A stretch of 22,555 nt of DNA from Candidatus Treponema excrementipullorum (GCA_018883625.1 JAHLFV010000129.1:1-22555); one strand, 5' to 3'. Counted from the first letter of the stretch, positions 14,132-22,420 are shown. Program-made: numbers and translations. Notes: a model not told the origin generated them from the sequence alone.

Positions 14132-16039
14132 CTAGAGAGGAAGCATTATTTCAAAACAAGCTCCCCGTTCATTGTTTTTTCGGGAAATACACTTTATGCT
14201 ACCGTTGTGGAGTTGTATGATATGTAGGACAATAGATAATCCCAGTCCCGTCCCTCCTTTTTCTCTGCTTCTTCCCTTATCTATACGATAGAATCGTTCA
14301 AAAATACGCTTTCGGTATTTAGGTGGAATACCGTTTCCCGTGTCTTCTATAGTCAGTTTTACAAAATTATGATGCTTAATAGCAATAGTCTTGGAAGCTT
14401 CATTTAATTTGGAAGAGTCTGTGTCCCTTGTATGTTTTTCTTTTACAATACCGGAGGTGATAATAATCCGAGAATCCTGAGGACAATATTTTAAAGAGTT
14501 GCTTACAATATTGTCTATGGCTTGTGTTAAAAGCCCTTTGTTGCCGTTTAACATTATATTGTCTACAGATACATCCCGAATATATTCAATGGAGATATTT
14601 TTTGTTTCTGCTGTATGTTTATTGGAAGATAAAACATCCATAACGATACTGTCTAAGTTTACCCGTGCCATTTCGATAGCAACTCCGTCCTGTTCCAATT
14701 TTGACAGAGTCAGTAAATCATTTACAATATTGCTTAATCGTATGGTTTGCTGATCCATAATATTAAGAAAATATGTTGCTGTATCTTTTTCTTCTATAGC
14801 ACCATCTTGTAATGTTTCTATAAAGCCGTGAATTGCTGTAATAGGGGTTTTCAGTTCGTGAGAAACATTTGCCACAAAGTCCTTTCGTACCCGTTCCAGT
14901 CGTTTTAACTGAGTTATGTCCGTAACAACTAACAGATAATTTGTGTTTGCCGTGACGGTTTCCTGCATTTTTACACAGCGGACAAGTATTGAGTGGGTGT
15001 CCGGGAGTTCTGTGTCGTTGTGAATAATAACGTGAGTTTCTATTTCATTTATGTCAGGATGTTCGCCGATAAGCCGGTCTTCGGCAAAATGTATAATTTC
15101 GTTGTTATGTATTATGTCACCTAAATTTTTTCCGATAGCGTTGGAGTTGCTACCGACGGAAAACAATTCCTCTGCAATATGATTGATTTTTTGTATACGG
15201 AGTTGTTTATCAAAAACAACCAAACCTTCTGTCATGCTGGAAAAAACCGAAAGGAACTCATCCCTGCTTTGAGATATATCCTGTATGTTTTGGCAAATTG
15301 TCTGTCCCATGTGTTGAAAAGAAATGGACAAATCCACAAATTCTTTAGGAGAAGTTATATGAGGTGTATAATTTAAATTCCCAGCTTGGAATTCCTCTGT
15401 TGTTTTTTTGAGTTCCGTTAAAGGTTTTAAAACTTTATTGGCACTGATAAAAGAAATAATCAAAATGATAATTAAAATGACGGCGGTAACTATAAGACTG
15501 CTGTTTCTGAGGGATGAAGAAAAGAATACGTTATCTCCTATGGGAACAGACAATCTCAAAATATACATTTGATTATGAAAATTAAAAGACAAGGCATAAT
15601 AAATACTCAATTTATTTGTCATTGTGCTGGTACGAGTGACAATGTCTTCTTTCCCATTTGCAAGATTTTTTATTTCATCTCGATTACCGTGATTATCCAA
15701 AGTCTGTATGTCATAGTCTGAATCACCGACAACTTTGCCGGTGGCATCAATCAAGGAAATACGAAATTTGGGGTTGTTGGCAGCTATCTGTTTTAAAAAA
15801 AAGTCTATGGATGTCTCATACTGTTCCTGTGAAGGATAAACCAGTAGGTTGGATTTTGTTCTGATAAGCTGCCCTATGGAGATGGCAAAGGTTTTTAAGT
15901 TTTGGTGAGTCTGAATAATGGCCGTTTTTTGCAACGTATAGATGTTAAAGGCTCCAAAGATGATAAAGCCTAAGAAAAGGGTAAGACCGTTAACAAGAAC
16001 TAGGTAAAAAGGTGTTGAAAGAGGTTTTTTATATTTCAT
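14132..16039 (-). CDS. PhoR-like sensor histidine kinase (HAMP-PAS-HisKA-HATPase)
   Basis: A membrane sensor kinase with TM1 at about residues 12-35, an extracytoplasmic domain of about 140 residues, and TM2 at about 175-198 (SLIVTAVILIIILIISFI). HAMP follows (VLKPLTELKKTTEEFQAGNL), then a PAS domain (DEFLSVFSSMTEGLVVFDKQ). HisKA has ANVSHELKTPI (His394) and HATPase_c has NIVSNSLKYCP, EDTGNGIPP and GGTGLGLSIV. This order and the membrane PAS match PhoR/VicK-type kinases. The gene begins 9 nt after the stop of the PhoB-like regulator, so the pair is an operon. ATG 16039 has no SD and probably depends on coupling; a TTG two codons upstream is possible. The signal sensed cannot be told: no pst genes or phoU are in the window. 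Confidence 0.9.
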   Translation of the reverse strand: MKYKKPLSTPFYLVLVNGLTLFLGFIIFGAFNIYTLQKTAIIQTHQNLKTFAISIGQLIRTKSNLLVYPSQEQYETSIDFFLKQIAANNPKFRISLIDATGKVVGDSDYDIQTLDNHGNRDEIKNLANGKEDIVTRTSTMTNKLSIYYALSFNFHNQMYILRLSVPIGDNVFFSSSLRNSSLIVTAVILIIILIISFISANKVLKPLTELKKTTEEFQAGNLNYTPHITSPKEFVDLSISFQHMGQTICQNIQDISQSRDEFLSVFSSMTEGLVVFDKQLRIQKINHIAEELFSVGSNSNAIGKNLGDIIHNNEIIHFAEDRLIGEHPDINEIETHVIIHNDTELPDTHSILVRCVKMQETVTANTNYLLVVTDITQLKRLERVRKDFVANVSHELKTPITAIHGFIETLQDGAIEEKDTATYFLNIMDQQTIRLSNIVNDLLTLSKLEQDGVAIEMARVNLDSIVMDVLSSNKHTAETKNISIEYIRDVSVDNIMLNGNKGLLTQAIDNIVSNSLKYCPQDSRIIITSGIVKEKHTRDTDSSKLNEASKTIAIKHHNFVKLTIEDTGNGIPPKYRKRIFERFYRIDKGRSREKGGTGLGLSIVLHIIQLHNGSIKCISRKNNERGACFEIMLPL

Positions 16040-16048
16040 GAGCAATTA

Positions 16049-16756
16049 TTATTCTATAAAACGATATCCTACACCTCGGACGGTTTCAATAAGATTTGGA
16101 CCGTCGCTGGGATTTATTTCTGTCAGTTTTTTTCTGATACTTAAAATTTGTACATCGATGGAACGTTCGGTGGCAGGATATGATTTACCTTTGATGTCGT
16201 TGATAATTTGTTTTCGGGGAAAAACTTTACCGGGATTTTTTGCAAGGTGGTAAATAATGGCGAATTCTGTAGCAGAAAAAATTATGGGTTTTCCGCAGTA
16301 AAAAACTTCAAACTTTTCTTTGTCAATTTTCAAATCGTGACTTTGAATAACAAGTTTTTCTGAACCGCTGTCTTCCTTTGGAGGTAAATCGTGAAGACGT
16401 TTAAGAGCTCTGTTTACTCTGGCGAGAAGCACCCTCGGAGAAAAAGGCTTTGTCACATAGTCTTCTGCTCCTAACTCCAAGCCTTTTACAATATCTTTAT
16501 CGTCATCTTTTGCCGTAACAAAGATGATGGGAATATCGGTGGTTGTAGGATTGTCCTTGATAGTTTTGCAAATTTCGTATCCGCTCATATCCGGCAGCAT
16601 AAGATCCAATATTATTAAGTCAGGATTTTTTTCTCGGGCATACCGAAGAGCTGTAGCTCCGTTGTCTGCTGTTATTACGGAAAATCCTTCTTTTCGCAAA
16701 TTATATTTGATCAACTCCACGATAGGCATTTCATCGTCAACTACAAGTATTTCCAT
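16049..16756 (-). CDS. PhoB-like OmpR-family response regulator
   Basis: The receiver domain (residues 1-120) starts MEILVVDDEMPIVELIKYNL, has Asp51 in LIILDLMLPDMSGYEIC, then TAKDDDKD and VTKPFSP. The winged-helix DNA-binding domain (about 140-235) has FSATEFAIIYHLAKNPGKVF, the recognition segment ERSIDVQILSIRKKL and the closing ETVRGVGYRF. It is closely PhoB-like in spacing and sequence. The start at ATG 16756 matches family starts; the upstream frame to a TTG at 16798 is not family-like. There is no strong SD (only GGAA near the ATG). It forms a two-gene unit with the kinase gene downstream. Named PhoB-like by similarity; regulation of phosphate genes is not shown here. Confidence 0.92.
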   Translation of the reverse strand: MEILVVDDEMPIVELIKYNLRKEGFSVITADNGATALRYAREKNPDLIILDLMLPDMSGYEICKTIKDNPTTTDIPIIFVTAKDDDKDIVKGLELGAEDYVTKPFSPRVLLARVNRALKRLHDLPPKEDSGSEKLVIQSHDLKIDKEKFEVFYCGKPIIFSATEFAIIYHLAKNPGKVFPRKQIINDIKGKSYPATERSIDVQILSIRKKLTEINPSDGPNLIETVRGVGYRFIE

Positions 16757-16913
16757 GTTTCCATTGTATAGATATTTTTGTTTATTGTGTACCGTCAAAA
16801 AGGGAGATGTACTGTTTTTCTTTATCTTTATTGTAAAAATCTGCCTGTGAGTATAGTTTTTGATATTTTTTACATGACGATTTTGAAAGGCCGTAACCCC
16901 TTGTTGTTTTTAT

Positions 16914-16951
16914 CTTATCGGTTAGATTTCTGCCGGTAAGGTAATTTTTTT
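16914..16951 (+). terminator. Hairpin with T-run upstream of the OLD-like gene
   Basis: CTTATCGG (16914-16921) pairs with CCGGTAAG (16933-16940), one pair being U.G on plus but C.A on minus, and seven T follow at 16945-16951. It looks like a plus-strand terminator, yet no plus-strand gene ends here. It may end a short RNA or act as an attenuator. Confidence 0.4.
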
Positions 16952-16975
16952 CTTTATTTTTACCCAAACAGCTTG

Positions 16976-16981
16976 TATACT
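16976..16981 (+). promoter_or_regulatory. -10 box directly before the OLD-like gene
   Basis: TATACT at 16976-16981 ends seven bases before ATG 16989. The -35 area is only T-rich (TTTATT at 17 bp). The spacing implies transcription starts at or one base before the ATG. Confidence 0.4.
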
Positions 16982-16988
16982 AAGGGTA

Positions 16989-18524
16989 ATGAACATACAA
17001 ACCTTGGTTCGTTTACCGTTTTTATGGGGACGGACAGCTTTTAAAAAAGAACATTGGTCTCAAATAAATCTGATTGTTGGCCCCAATGGTTCGGGAAAGA
17101 CGCTTTTGGCACAGGAGTTGGCTGTCCAGTTTCAAGCTGCCGGATTAAAAGTTTCTTTTTTGCGGTCAGAAAAAACCGATGAGGAAAAGCTATTGCACAC
17201 GCTAAAGGATAATGCTGTTGTCAGGGAAAAAATAGAAACAGTTCTGTCAGGTATGTTCGGAAAATCCATCCGGTTTGAAGAACACGAAGACGGTAGCTTT
17301 GTGCCTTTTGTTATCAACAAAGCCCGAGGGGTTGAGTACAATTTACGGGAAGGAGAGTGTCACGGCTTAAAAGAGATACTGAAACTTTTGGTAGCTTTGT
17401 ATAGTACCGAAGAAGACTGTCTGATTTTTGACGAGCCGGAATTGCATTTACATCCTCAGTTTCAAATGTTTTTTATAAGCGAAATCCGGAAGGTATCAAA
17501 AGAGTTTCAAAAAAAGATGATCATTATAATCACCCATTCACCGTTTTTTATTGATCTACCTACGCCGGAAGACTTAATAGGCGTTATTGTTTGTCATGTA
17601 AACAGGGTTCCTACGCATATTGATAAGCTGACAAAAGAGGATAGGTTGTTGTTTAGCCGATTTTTACCCCGATTCAATACCTATCACAAGCAGTTTTTCT
17701 TTTCTGACAATCAAATTTTTGTGGAAGGTTATACGGACCAACAAATGCTGTCCGGTTTATTAAAATTAACAGATAGTTGGTATGCTTCTGTAGGTACCGG
17801 AATAATTGATGTTGGCGGTAAAGACGAGCTGGGAGTATTTTGTAAAGTGTGTTCTCTTTTGGGTACCGACGGACGGATTATTGCAGACTTGGATTCTCTG
17901 TTTCGGGGCAAGTTGCGGGATGTGGTTTGTGAAGATTCAAGGACTGTAATGTGGCTGGAAAAACAACGGGAAAAACAGGATGAATTTTACAATCAACTGT
18001 TTCCCGATTTAGGCAGAGAAGAGTCTGTTACGCTGGATCATTTAATTGTTCGACTGGAACAGTATTTGACAGATTTTGGCAATGCTTTGCTATGTATTCA
18101 TGAATCTGTACCGCAAGAGTTAGCCTTATTGATAGAAAAATTAAAAAACTTATACGACAAATATGCCAATGTAGAAGACTTAGATACCTATAAAGCTGTT
18201 TTATTACAGGGAATAAATGGACTGGGAGCACAACTGTATGATTTTGTTCCTAAAAAAATAGGTGCTACAGTGCCTATGATTAAAAATCTTTCTTCGTTGA
18301 TTTTTGCTGCTGCTGCCGCTGCCCGAGTATATATTCTACCTAAAGGCTGTATAGAACATTATTACGTGGAAAATCACATACAGTACATGCCCATTGCCGG
18401 TAAGGATAGACTTTTTCATACCGAAAAGGAACATCTTCTCAAGTCTTCTCCTCATGAACTGAGAATTCAGTACCGGGAACTTATAGAAATTCTAGAACAG
18501 GCCTGTGCCAGAGAACCGGGATAA
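16989..18524 (+). CDS. ATPase-TOPRIM protein, OLD-like nuclease family
   Basis: A 511-aa cytoplasmic protein with a compact ABC/SMC-like ATPase: Walker A GPNGSGKT at residues 31-38, Walker B with CLIFDEPELHLHPQ (Asp148-Glu149) and the switch ITHSPFF at about 181. A TOPRIM-like domain follows: FVEGYTDQQML (Glu246, Asp250), GGKDEL, and IADLDSL (Asp300, Asp302) as the metal-binding acidic residues. The last 200 residues are mostly helical and unassigned. This ATPase-plus-TOPRIM order is that of OLD-family nucleases, some of which are phage defence proteins (P2 Old; GajA of Gabija). No helicase partner as in Gabija lies beside it, so it would be a stand-alone form. Only a poor SD (AAGGG) precedes the ATG. 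A terminator follows. Confidence 0.8.
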   Translation: MNIQTLVRLPFLWGRTAFKKEHWSQINLIVGPNGSGKTLLAQELAVQFQAAGLKVSFLRSEKTDEEKLLHTLKDNAVVREKIETVLSGMFGKSIRFEEHEDGSFVPFVINKARGVEYNLREGECHGLKEILKLLVALYSTEEDCLIFDEPELHLHPQFQMFFISEIRKVSKEFQKKMIIIITHSPFFIDLPTPEDLIGVIVCHVNRVPTHIDKLTKEDRLLFSRFLPRFNTYHKQFFFSDNQIFVEGYTDQQMLSGLLKLTDSWYASVGTGIIDVGGKDELGVFCKVCSLLGTDGRIIADLDSLFRGKLRDVVCEDSRTVMWLEKQREKQDEFYNQLFPDLGREESVTLDHLIVRLEQYLTDFGNALLCIHESVPQELALLIEKLKNLYDKYANVEDLDTYKAVLLQGINGLGAQLYDFVPKKIGATVPMIKNLSSLIFAAAAAARVYILPKGCIEHYYVENHIQYMPIAGKDRLFHTEKEHLLKSSPHELRIQYRELIEILEQACAREPG

Positions 18525-18562
18525 AAGCCGTAAGAAATCATGGTATGGAGTGAAACCGGGTA

Positions 18563-18604
18563 AATTGTCGCCGTTATTTTTGCAAAACGGCAACAATTAT
18601 TTTT
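18563..18604 (+). terminator. Intrinsic terminator of the OLD-like gene
   Basis: AATTGTCGCCGTT (18563-18575) pairs with AACGGCAACAATT (18586-18598) with one C.A mismatch, followed by ATTTTT. It isolates the 5S rRNA from upstream transcription. Confidence 0.7.
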
Positions 18605-18612
18605 GAAGGATA

Positions 18613-18641
18613 TTTACAAAAAAGGTAAATTAGGGTATAGT
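18613..18641 (+). promoter_or_regulatory. Dedicated promoter of the 5S rRNA
   Basis: TTTACA (18613-18618), a 17-bp spacer and TATAGT (18636-18641) are followed by six bases and then G18648, the predicted 5' end of 5S rRNA. The spacing is ideal for a housekeeping sigma factor. Confidence 0.75.
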
Positions 18642-18647
18642 ACAGAA

Positions 18648-18755
18648 GTCAGTGACCATAGTGGAGGTGTCATACCCGTTCCCATCCCGAACACGGAAGT
18701 CAAGCCCTCTAACGCCGATGATACTGCATCAGTGGGAAAGTAGGTAGTTGCTGGC
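18648..18755 (+). rRNA. rrf: 5S ribosomal RNA, orphan copy
   Basis: The sequence has the conserved 5S core: CCCATCCCGAACACGGAAGTCAAGC through the loop B/C helix, ACGCCGATGATACTGC, and GTGGGAAAGTAGGT of loop E and helix IV. Helix I closes between GTCAGTGAC at the 5' end and GTTGCTGGC at the 3' end, with G.U pairs and one mismatch. The length of about 108 nt fits. Seven T follow at once and act as terminator with helix I. No 16S, 23S or tRNA is nearby, so this gene stands alone between a protein gene and the convergent feo gene, with its own promoter. Ends are predicted to within a few bases. Confidence 0.95.
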
Positions 18756-18765
18756 TTTTTTTATT

Positions 18766-21114
18766 TTAAATAATGCCTCCTACCATATAAACAACAAAGG
18801 CTGCCAGCCAAGCTATGACGCACTGTGTAATGACAACGCCTGATGCCCATTTCCATCCCAATTCCCGTTTTATTGCAGCTATAGATGCTACACAAGGGGT
18901 ATACAAGAGACAGAAAACCAAAACGGATAAAGCGGAAAGGGGAGAAATAATATTCACCAATGCATAGGGTGAGGTAAACAGCACCGAAAGGGAGGAAACA
19001 ACACTTTCCTTTGCAATAAAGCCTGTCAGCAACGCTGTTGAAATACGCCAATCTCCGAATCCCATGGGTGAGAATACCGGTGCAATGAGGCCGGAAATTC
19101 CTGCCAACATACTGTTTTTTGAATCTGTTACAACGTTGAATTTTATATCAAAAGTTTGCAAAAACCAAATAACCAAACTGGCAATAAAAATTACGGTAAA
19201 AGCTTTCTGTAAAAAGTCTTTAGCTTTATCCCATAATAACAGAGCCACGTTTTTTGCTCCGGGCATTCTGTAGTTCGGTAATTCCATAACGAAGGGAACG
19301 GCGTTTCCTTTAAAAAGAGTTTTCTTCAATAAAAGGGCAAACAAAATTGCCGTAAGAATTCCCCCTATATAGAGCGCAATCATAACAAAGGCTGTATTTT
19401 CGGGGAAAAACAACGCAGTAAAAAATCCGTAAACGGGAAGTTTTGCGGTACAACTCATAAAGGGGGTGAGCAAAATAGTCATTTTTCTGTCCCGTGCAGA
19501 GGGCAGCGTTCTGCTAGCCATTACTCCGGGAACAGTACAGCCAAATCCTATAAGCATAGGTACAATACTTCTGCCGGAAAGACCTATTTTTCTCAGCAAT
19601 TTATCCATTACAAAAGCTACCCGAGCCATGTAACCGGTATCTTCCAGCAAGGATAAAAAGAAAAATAATGTAACGATAATAGGCAGAAAACTTAAAACGC
19701 TTCCCACTCCACCAAAAATTCCGTCTATGACAAGAGACTGTATAACGGGATTTACTTCCCAGGAAATCAACGCTGATTGCAGGATTTCTGCCAAGGACGC
19801 AATGCCCGTTTCCAATAACTCCTGTAAACGGGCTCCGATAACATCAAAGGTAAGATAAAAAACCAATCCCATGATACCGATAAAAGCGGGAATAGCGGTA
19901 AATTTTCCTGTTAAGACAGAATCTATTTTTCTACTCCGTTCCCGCTCTTTACTTTCTCTCGGCTTAACTACAGCGTGACTGACCAAATCATTAATAAAAG
20001 AAAAACGCATATCTGCAATGGCAGCGGCTCTGTCTAAGCCTCTTTCTTCTTCCATCTGACAGATAATGTGTTCCATTGTTTCTTTTTCATTTTGGGTGAG
20101 GTTCAAAGCCTCTAAAATCAGAGAATCACCTTCAATGAGTTTTGTCGCCGCAAAACGTAAGGGTATATCTGCACCGGAAGCATGGTCTTCTATGAGATTC
20201 ATAATTGCGTGGATGCAGCGGTGAACGGCACCACCGTTTTTATCCTGAGAGCAAAAATCGTTGTAAAAAGGTTTTTCCTGATAGCGGGCAACGTGAAGAG
20301 CGTGATTGATTAACTCGGTAATACCTTCATTATGAGCGGCAGAAATAGGAATTACGGGAATACCCAAAGATTGCTCCATTTCATTGATGTGAATGGAACC
20401 GCCGTTACCTTTGAGTTCATCCATCATGTTCAGGGCAAGAACCATGGGAATATCCAAGGTAATAAGCTGCATAGTAAGATATAGATTTCGCTCGATATTT
20501 GTGGCATCCACAATATTGATAATTCCCGTAGGCTTATTTTTTAGGATGAAATCCCGTGAAACGATTTCTTCGCTGGTATAAGGAGACAGGGAGTAAATAC
20601 CGGGCAAGTCTGTTACCAAGGTATTGGGAAATCCACGGATTTCACCGCTTTTTTGATCCACGGTAACCCCCGGGAAATTGCCTACGTGCTGATTTGAACC
20701 TGTTAACTGATTGAAAAGCGTTGTCTTGCCGCAATTTTGGTTTCCCGCCAAGGCAAAGGTTAGCACTGTGTCTTTTGATAAGGGGTTTTCTGTTCTTTTA
20801 CTGTGATATTTACCGTCTTCTCCCAATCCCGGGTGTTCGATGGAAGAAAAGTGTGGTGTCACATCTTTTTTTACGGAACACGATGCGTATCCTGCTGGAC
20901 TGACGGTAACCTTTGCCGCATCGGCAACCCGTAATGTTAAAGAAAAATCATGAACTTTTAATTCAATGGGATCTCCCATAGGTGCAAATTTTTCCAAGGT
21001 TACCTGTGCACCGGGAATTACGCCCATATCCAAAAGGTGGTTTCTTAAGTTTCCTTGACCGCCTACTTGTAAAATGGTAGCCGTCTGGCCGATTTCCATG
21101 TCTTTAATGGTCAT
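18766..21114 (-). CDS. feoB: Ferrous iron transporter, FeoA-FeoB fusion
   Basis: Imports Fe(II) across the inner membrane. Residues 1-75 are a FeoA (SH3-like) domain, normally a separate protein, joined by a His/Lys-containing linker to FeoB. The G domain has G1 GNQNCGKT (124-131), G3 DLPGIYSLSPYTSEE (from 169) and G4 NMMD (229-232). A helical GDI-like region follows to about 400. The membrane core has the paired Gate segments with GFGCTVPGVMASRTLPSARDRK and TPFMSCTAKLPVYGFF, whose cysteines are conserved in the family. It ends with TM helices (CLLYTPCVASIAA...). At 782 aa it equals FeoA plus FeoB. AGGA precedes ATG 21114. It lies 8 nt after the PrsW-like gene on the same strand, so they are co-transcribed. 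No FeoC is seen. Confidence 0.95.
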   Translation of the reverse strand: MTIKDMEIGQTATILQVGGQGNLRNHLLDMGVIPGAQVTLEKFAPMGDPIELKVHDFSLTLRVADAAKVTVSPAGYASCSVKKDVTPHFSSIEHPGLGEDGKYHSKRTENPLSKDTVLTFALAGNQNCGKTTLFNQLTGSNQHVGNFPGVTVDQKSGEIRGFPNTLVTDLPGIYSLSPYTSEEIVSRDFILKNKPTGIINIVDATNIERNLYLTMQLITLDIPMVLALNMMDELKGNGGSIHINEMEQSLGIPVIPISAAHNEGITELINHALHVARYQEKPFYNDFCSQDKNGGAVHRCIHAIMNLIEDHASGADIPLRFAATKLIEGDSLILEALNLTQNEKETMEHIICQMEEERGLDRAAAIADMRFSFINDLVSHAVVKPRESKERERSRKIDSVLTGKFTAIPAFIGIMGLVFYLTFDVIGARLQELLETGIASLAEILQSALISWEVNPVIQSLVIDGIFGGVGSVLSFLPIIVTLFFFLSLLEDTGYMARVAFVMDKLLRKIGLSGRSIVPMLIGFGCTVPGVMASRTLPSARDRKMTILLTPFMSCTAKLPVYGFFTALFFPENTAFVMIALYIGGILTAILFALLLKKTLFKGNAVPFVMELPNYRMPGAKNVALLLWDKAKDFLQKAFTVIFIASLVIWFLQTFDIKFNVVTDSKNSMLAGISGLIAPVFSPMGFGDWRISTALLTGFIAKESVVSSLSVLFTSPYALVNIISPLSALSVLVFCLLYTPCVASIAAIKRELGWKWASGVVITQCVIAWLAAFVVYMVGGII

Positions 21115-21122
21115 AATGATTC

Positions 21123-21767
21123 CTATTCATTTGCTTCGGGATGAGCAATTTGCATATAACAAATTCTGCACTGTAGTGCTGCCAGTAAAATTGCTACAAT
21201 GGAAAGCCATCGGTATCCGCCGGAAAATCCTGCAAAAAAGTTATACACACCGTGAAGCAGTACTGCCAACACAAAAAAGTATACCCTTGTAGGTTTGTTT
21301 TTTAATGTCCACACAAAAATTCCTGAAAGTCCTGCACAAAAAGTGTGGATAAGGACGGCTGTGACCATCCGTATTCCTATGTTTAGAGAGCCCGATAATA
21401 GGTAAATTATAGTTTCAAAAGCTCCTAAAGAAAGTCCGGCAAGAATCGCCATAGAAAAAAATTGAGGAAAAGCGATAGTTTTACGGGGTAGCAAAAACAT
21501 TAAAGACATTTTTGCTGCTTCTTCTATCAAACCATTAAAAAGTATGGCTGTTATAAGAACAGACACAAGCGTTCCCGAAGTAAATATAGGCAAGCTAAAA
21601 ACAAAAAATTGTATGAATGTTATGGGAATAAGAGATAAAAGTCCTACGAGAACAGAAATCAAGGCATAACGGATTTTAAATCCCGGTACTGCTAAGGGGA
21701 GCACTATTCCCAAAATCAAAACCGGTAAAAAACATAAAGCCATGTAGACATACATCATCATAGACAT
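21123..21767 (-). CDS. PrsW-like intramembrane protease
   Basis: A polytopic membrane protein of about 215 aa with seven or so hydrophobic segments. It carries the family's sequence blocks inside the membrane: GLIEEAAKM (EExxK), GAFETIIYLL (FExxxY), RMVTAVLIHTFCAGLSG and LLHGVYNFF (H with downstream polar residue). These are the motifs of the PrsW (M82) glutamic intramembrane proteases, which in Bacillus cleave an anti-sigma factor. Here the substrate is unknown and no anti-sigma gene is nearby. I choose ATG 21767, with GGAG 6 nt upstream; the open frame begins four codons earlier at a TTG. It diverges from aroK and is followed closely by feoB. Family fairly sure, role unknown. Confidence 0.82.
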   Translation of the reverse strand: MSMMMYVYMALCFLPVLILGIVLPLAVPGFKIRYALISVLVGLLSLIPITFIQFFVFSLPIFTSGTLVSVLITAILFNGLIEEAAKMSLMFLLPRKTIAFPQFFSMAILAGLSLGAFETIIYLLSGSLNIGIRMVTAVLIHTFCAGLSGIFVWTLKNKPTRVYFFVLAVLLHGVYNFFAGFSGGYRWLSIVAILLAALQCRICYMQIAHPEANE

Positions 21768-21791
21768 ACCATACTCCAAAATTTAGTCTTA

Positions 21792-21820
21792 TTGCAACAC
21801 ATAAAAAGCCTAAGTATAAT
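21792..21820 (+). promoter_or_regulatory. aroK promoter
   Basis: TTGCAA (21792-21797), 17 bp and TATAAT (21815-21820). The -10 is followed by six bases and then ATG 21827, so the predicted transcription start is the A of the start codon. Confidence 0.7.
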
Positions 21821-21826
21821 GAGCTC

Positions 21827-22420
21827 ATGGATTGGGGTATTATTTTAATGGGCATAAAACATTGCGGAAAATCTACTCAGGGACGTATGTTGGGAAAAGA
21901 TTTAGGGGCACCTTTTTACGATACGGATACTGTAATAAAAAAGATAAGCGGTAAAAGTCCCAGAGAAATTTTTTTGGAAGAAGGTAAAGATGGTTTTATG
22001 GAAAAAGAAAAAGAAGCCTGCTTTGCCATTGCTCAGGAAATAGAAGAAAAGCAAATAAAAAAGGTTGTTATTGCCACCGGGGGAGGAATTTGCAACAATC
22101 AGAGGGCTTTGGAAATATTAAGACCTTTGGGAACCTTTGTTTTTATGGAAGTGTCAAAGGAAACTGCTACAAAACGAATCTTGAGGGAAATAACATACAC
22201 AAAAGATAAAAAAATGAAAAATCTGCCGGCTTACATAGAACGGGAGTCGCCAAAAACAGAAGAAGACGTTGTGCGGATTTTCGGTGATTTTTACGATAGC
22301 AGACGGAAGCTGTACAAATCGCTCTGTGATATTTCCTGCCCTTTAGATGGGGGAACACCTTTGGAAAATAAAACCGTGATTTTGGAAGCTCTGCGGAACC
22401 AAAATATCATGCTCAAATAA
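21827..22420 (+). CDS. aroK: Shikimate kinase
   Basis: Phosphorylates shikimate at the 3-OH using ATP, fifth step of the route to chorismate. The P-loop GIKHCGKST lies at residues 9-17 after a short beta strand (WGIILM), then DTDTVI (shikimate-binding Asp pair), SPREIFLEEGKDGFMEKEKEA (Walker-like block with the Arg/Glu/Phe-rich core) and ATGGGIC (the GGG substrate loop). At 197 aa it is slightly longer than usual (about 170-175), with a longer lid region (TYTKDKKMKNLPAYIERE). The P-loop is so near the start that ATG 21827 must be right, and no SD is present: the mRNA is predicted leaderless. Other aro genes are not in the window. An insertion-sequence end starts four bases after the stop. Confidence 0.92.
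   Translation: MDWGIILMGIKHCGKSTQGRMLGKDLGAPFYDTDTVIKKISGKSPREIFLEEGKDGFMEKEKEACFAIAQEIEEKQIKKVVIATGGGICNNQRALEILRPLGTFVFMEVSKETATKRILREITYTKDKKMKNLPAYIERESPKTEEDVVRIFGDFYDSRRKLYKSLCDISCPLDGGTPLENKTVILEALRNQNIMLK

Noticed and set aside
16757..16798. Longer N-terminus of the PhoB-like regulator starting at a TTG
   Set aside because: Receiver domains begin within a few residues of MEILVVDDE; the extension has no family similarity.
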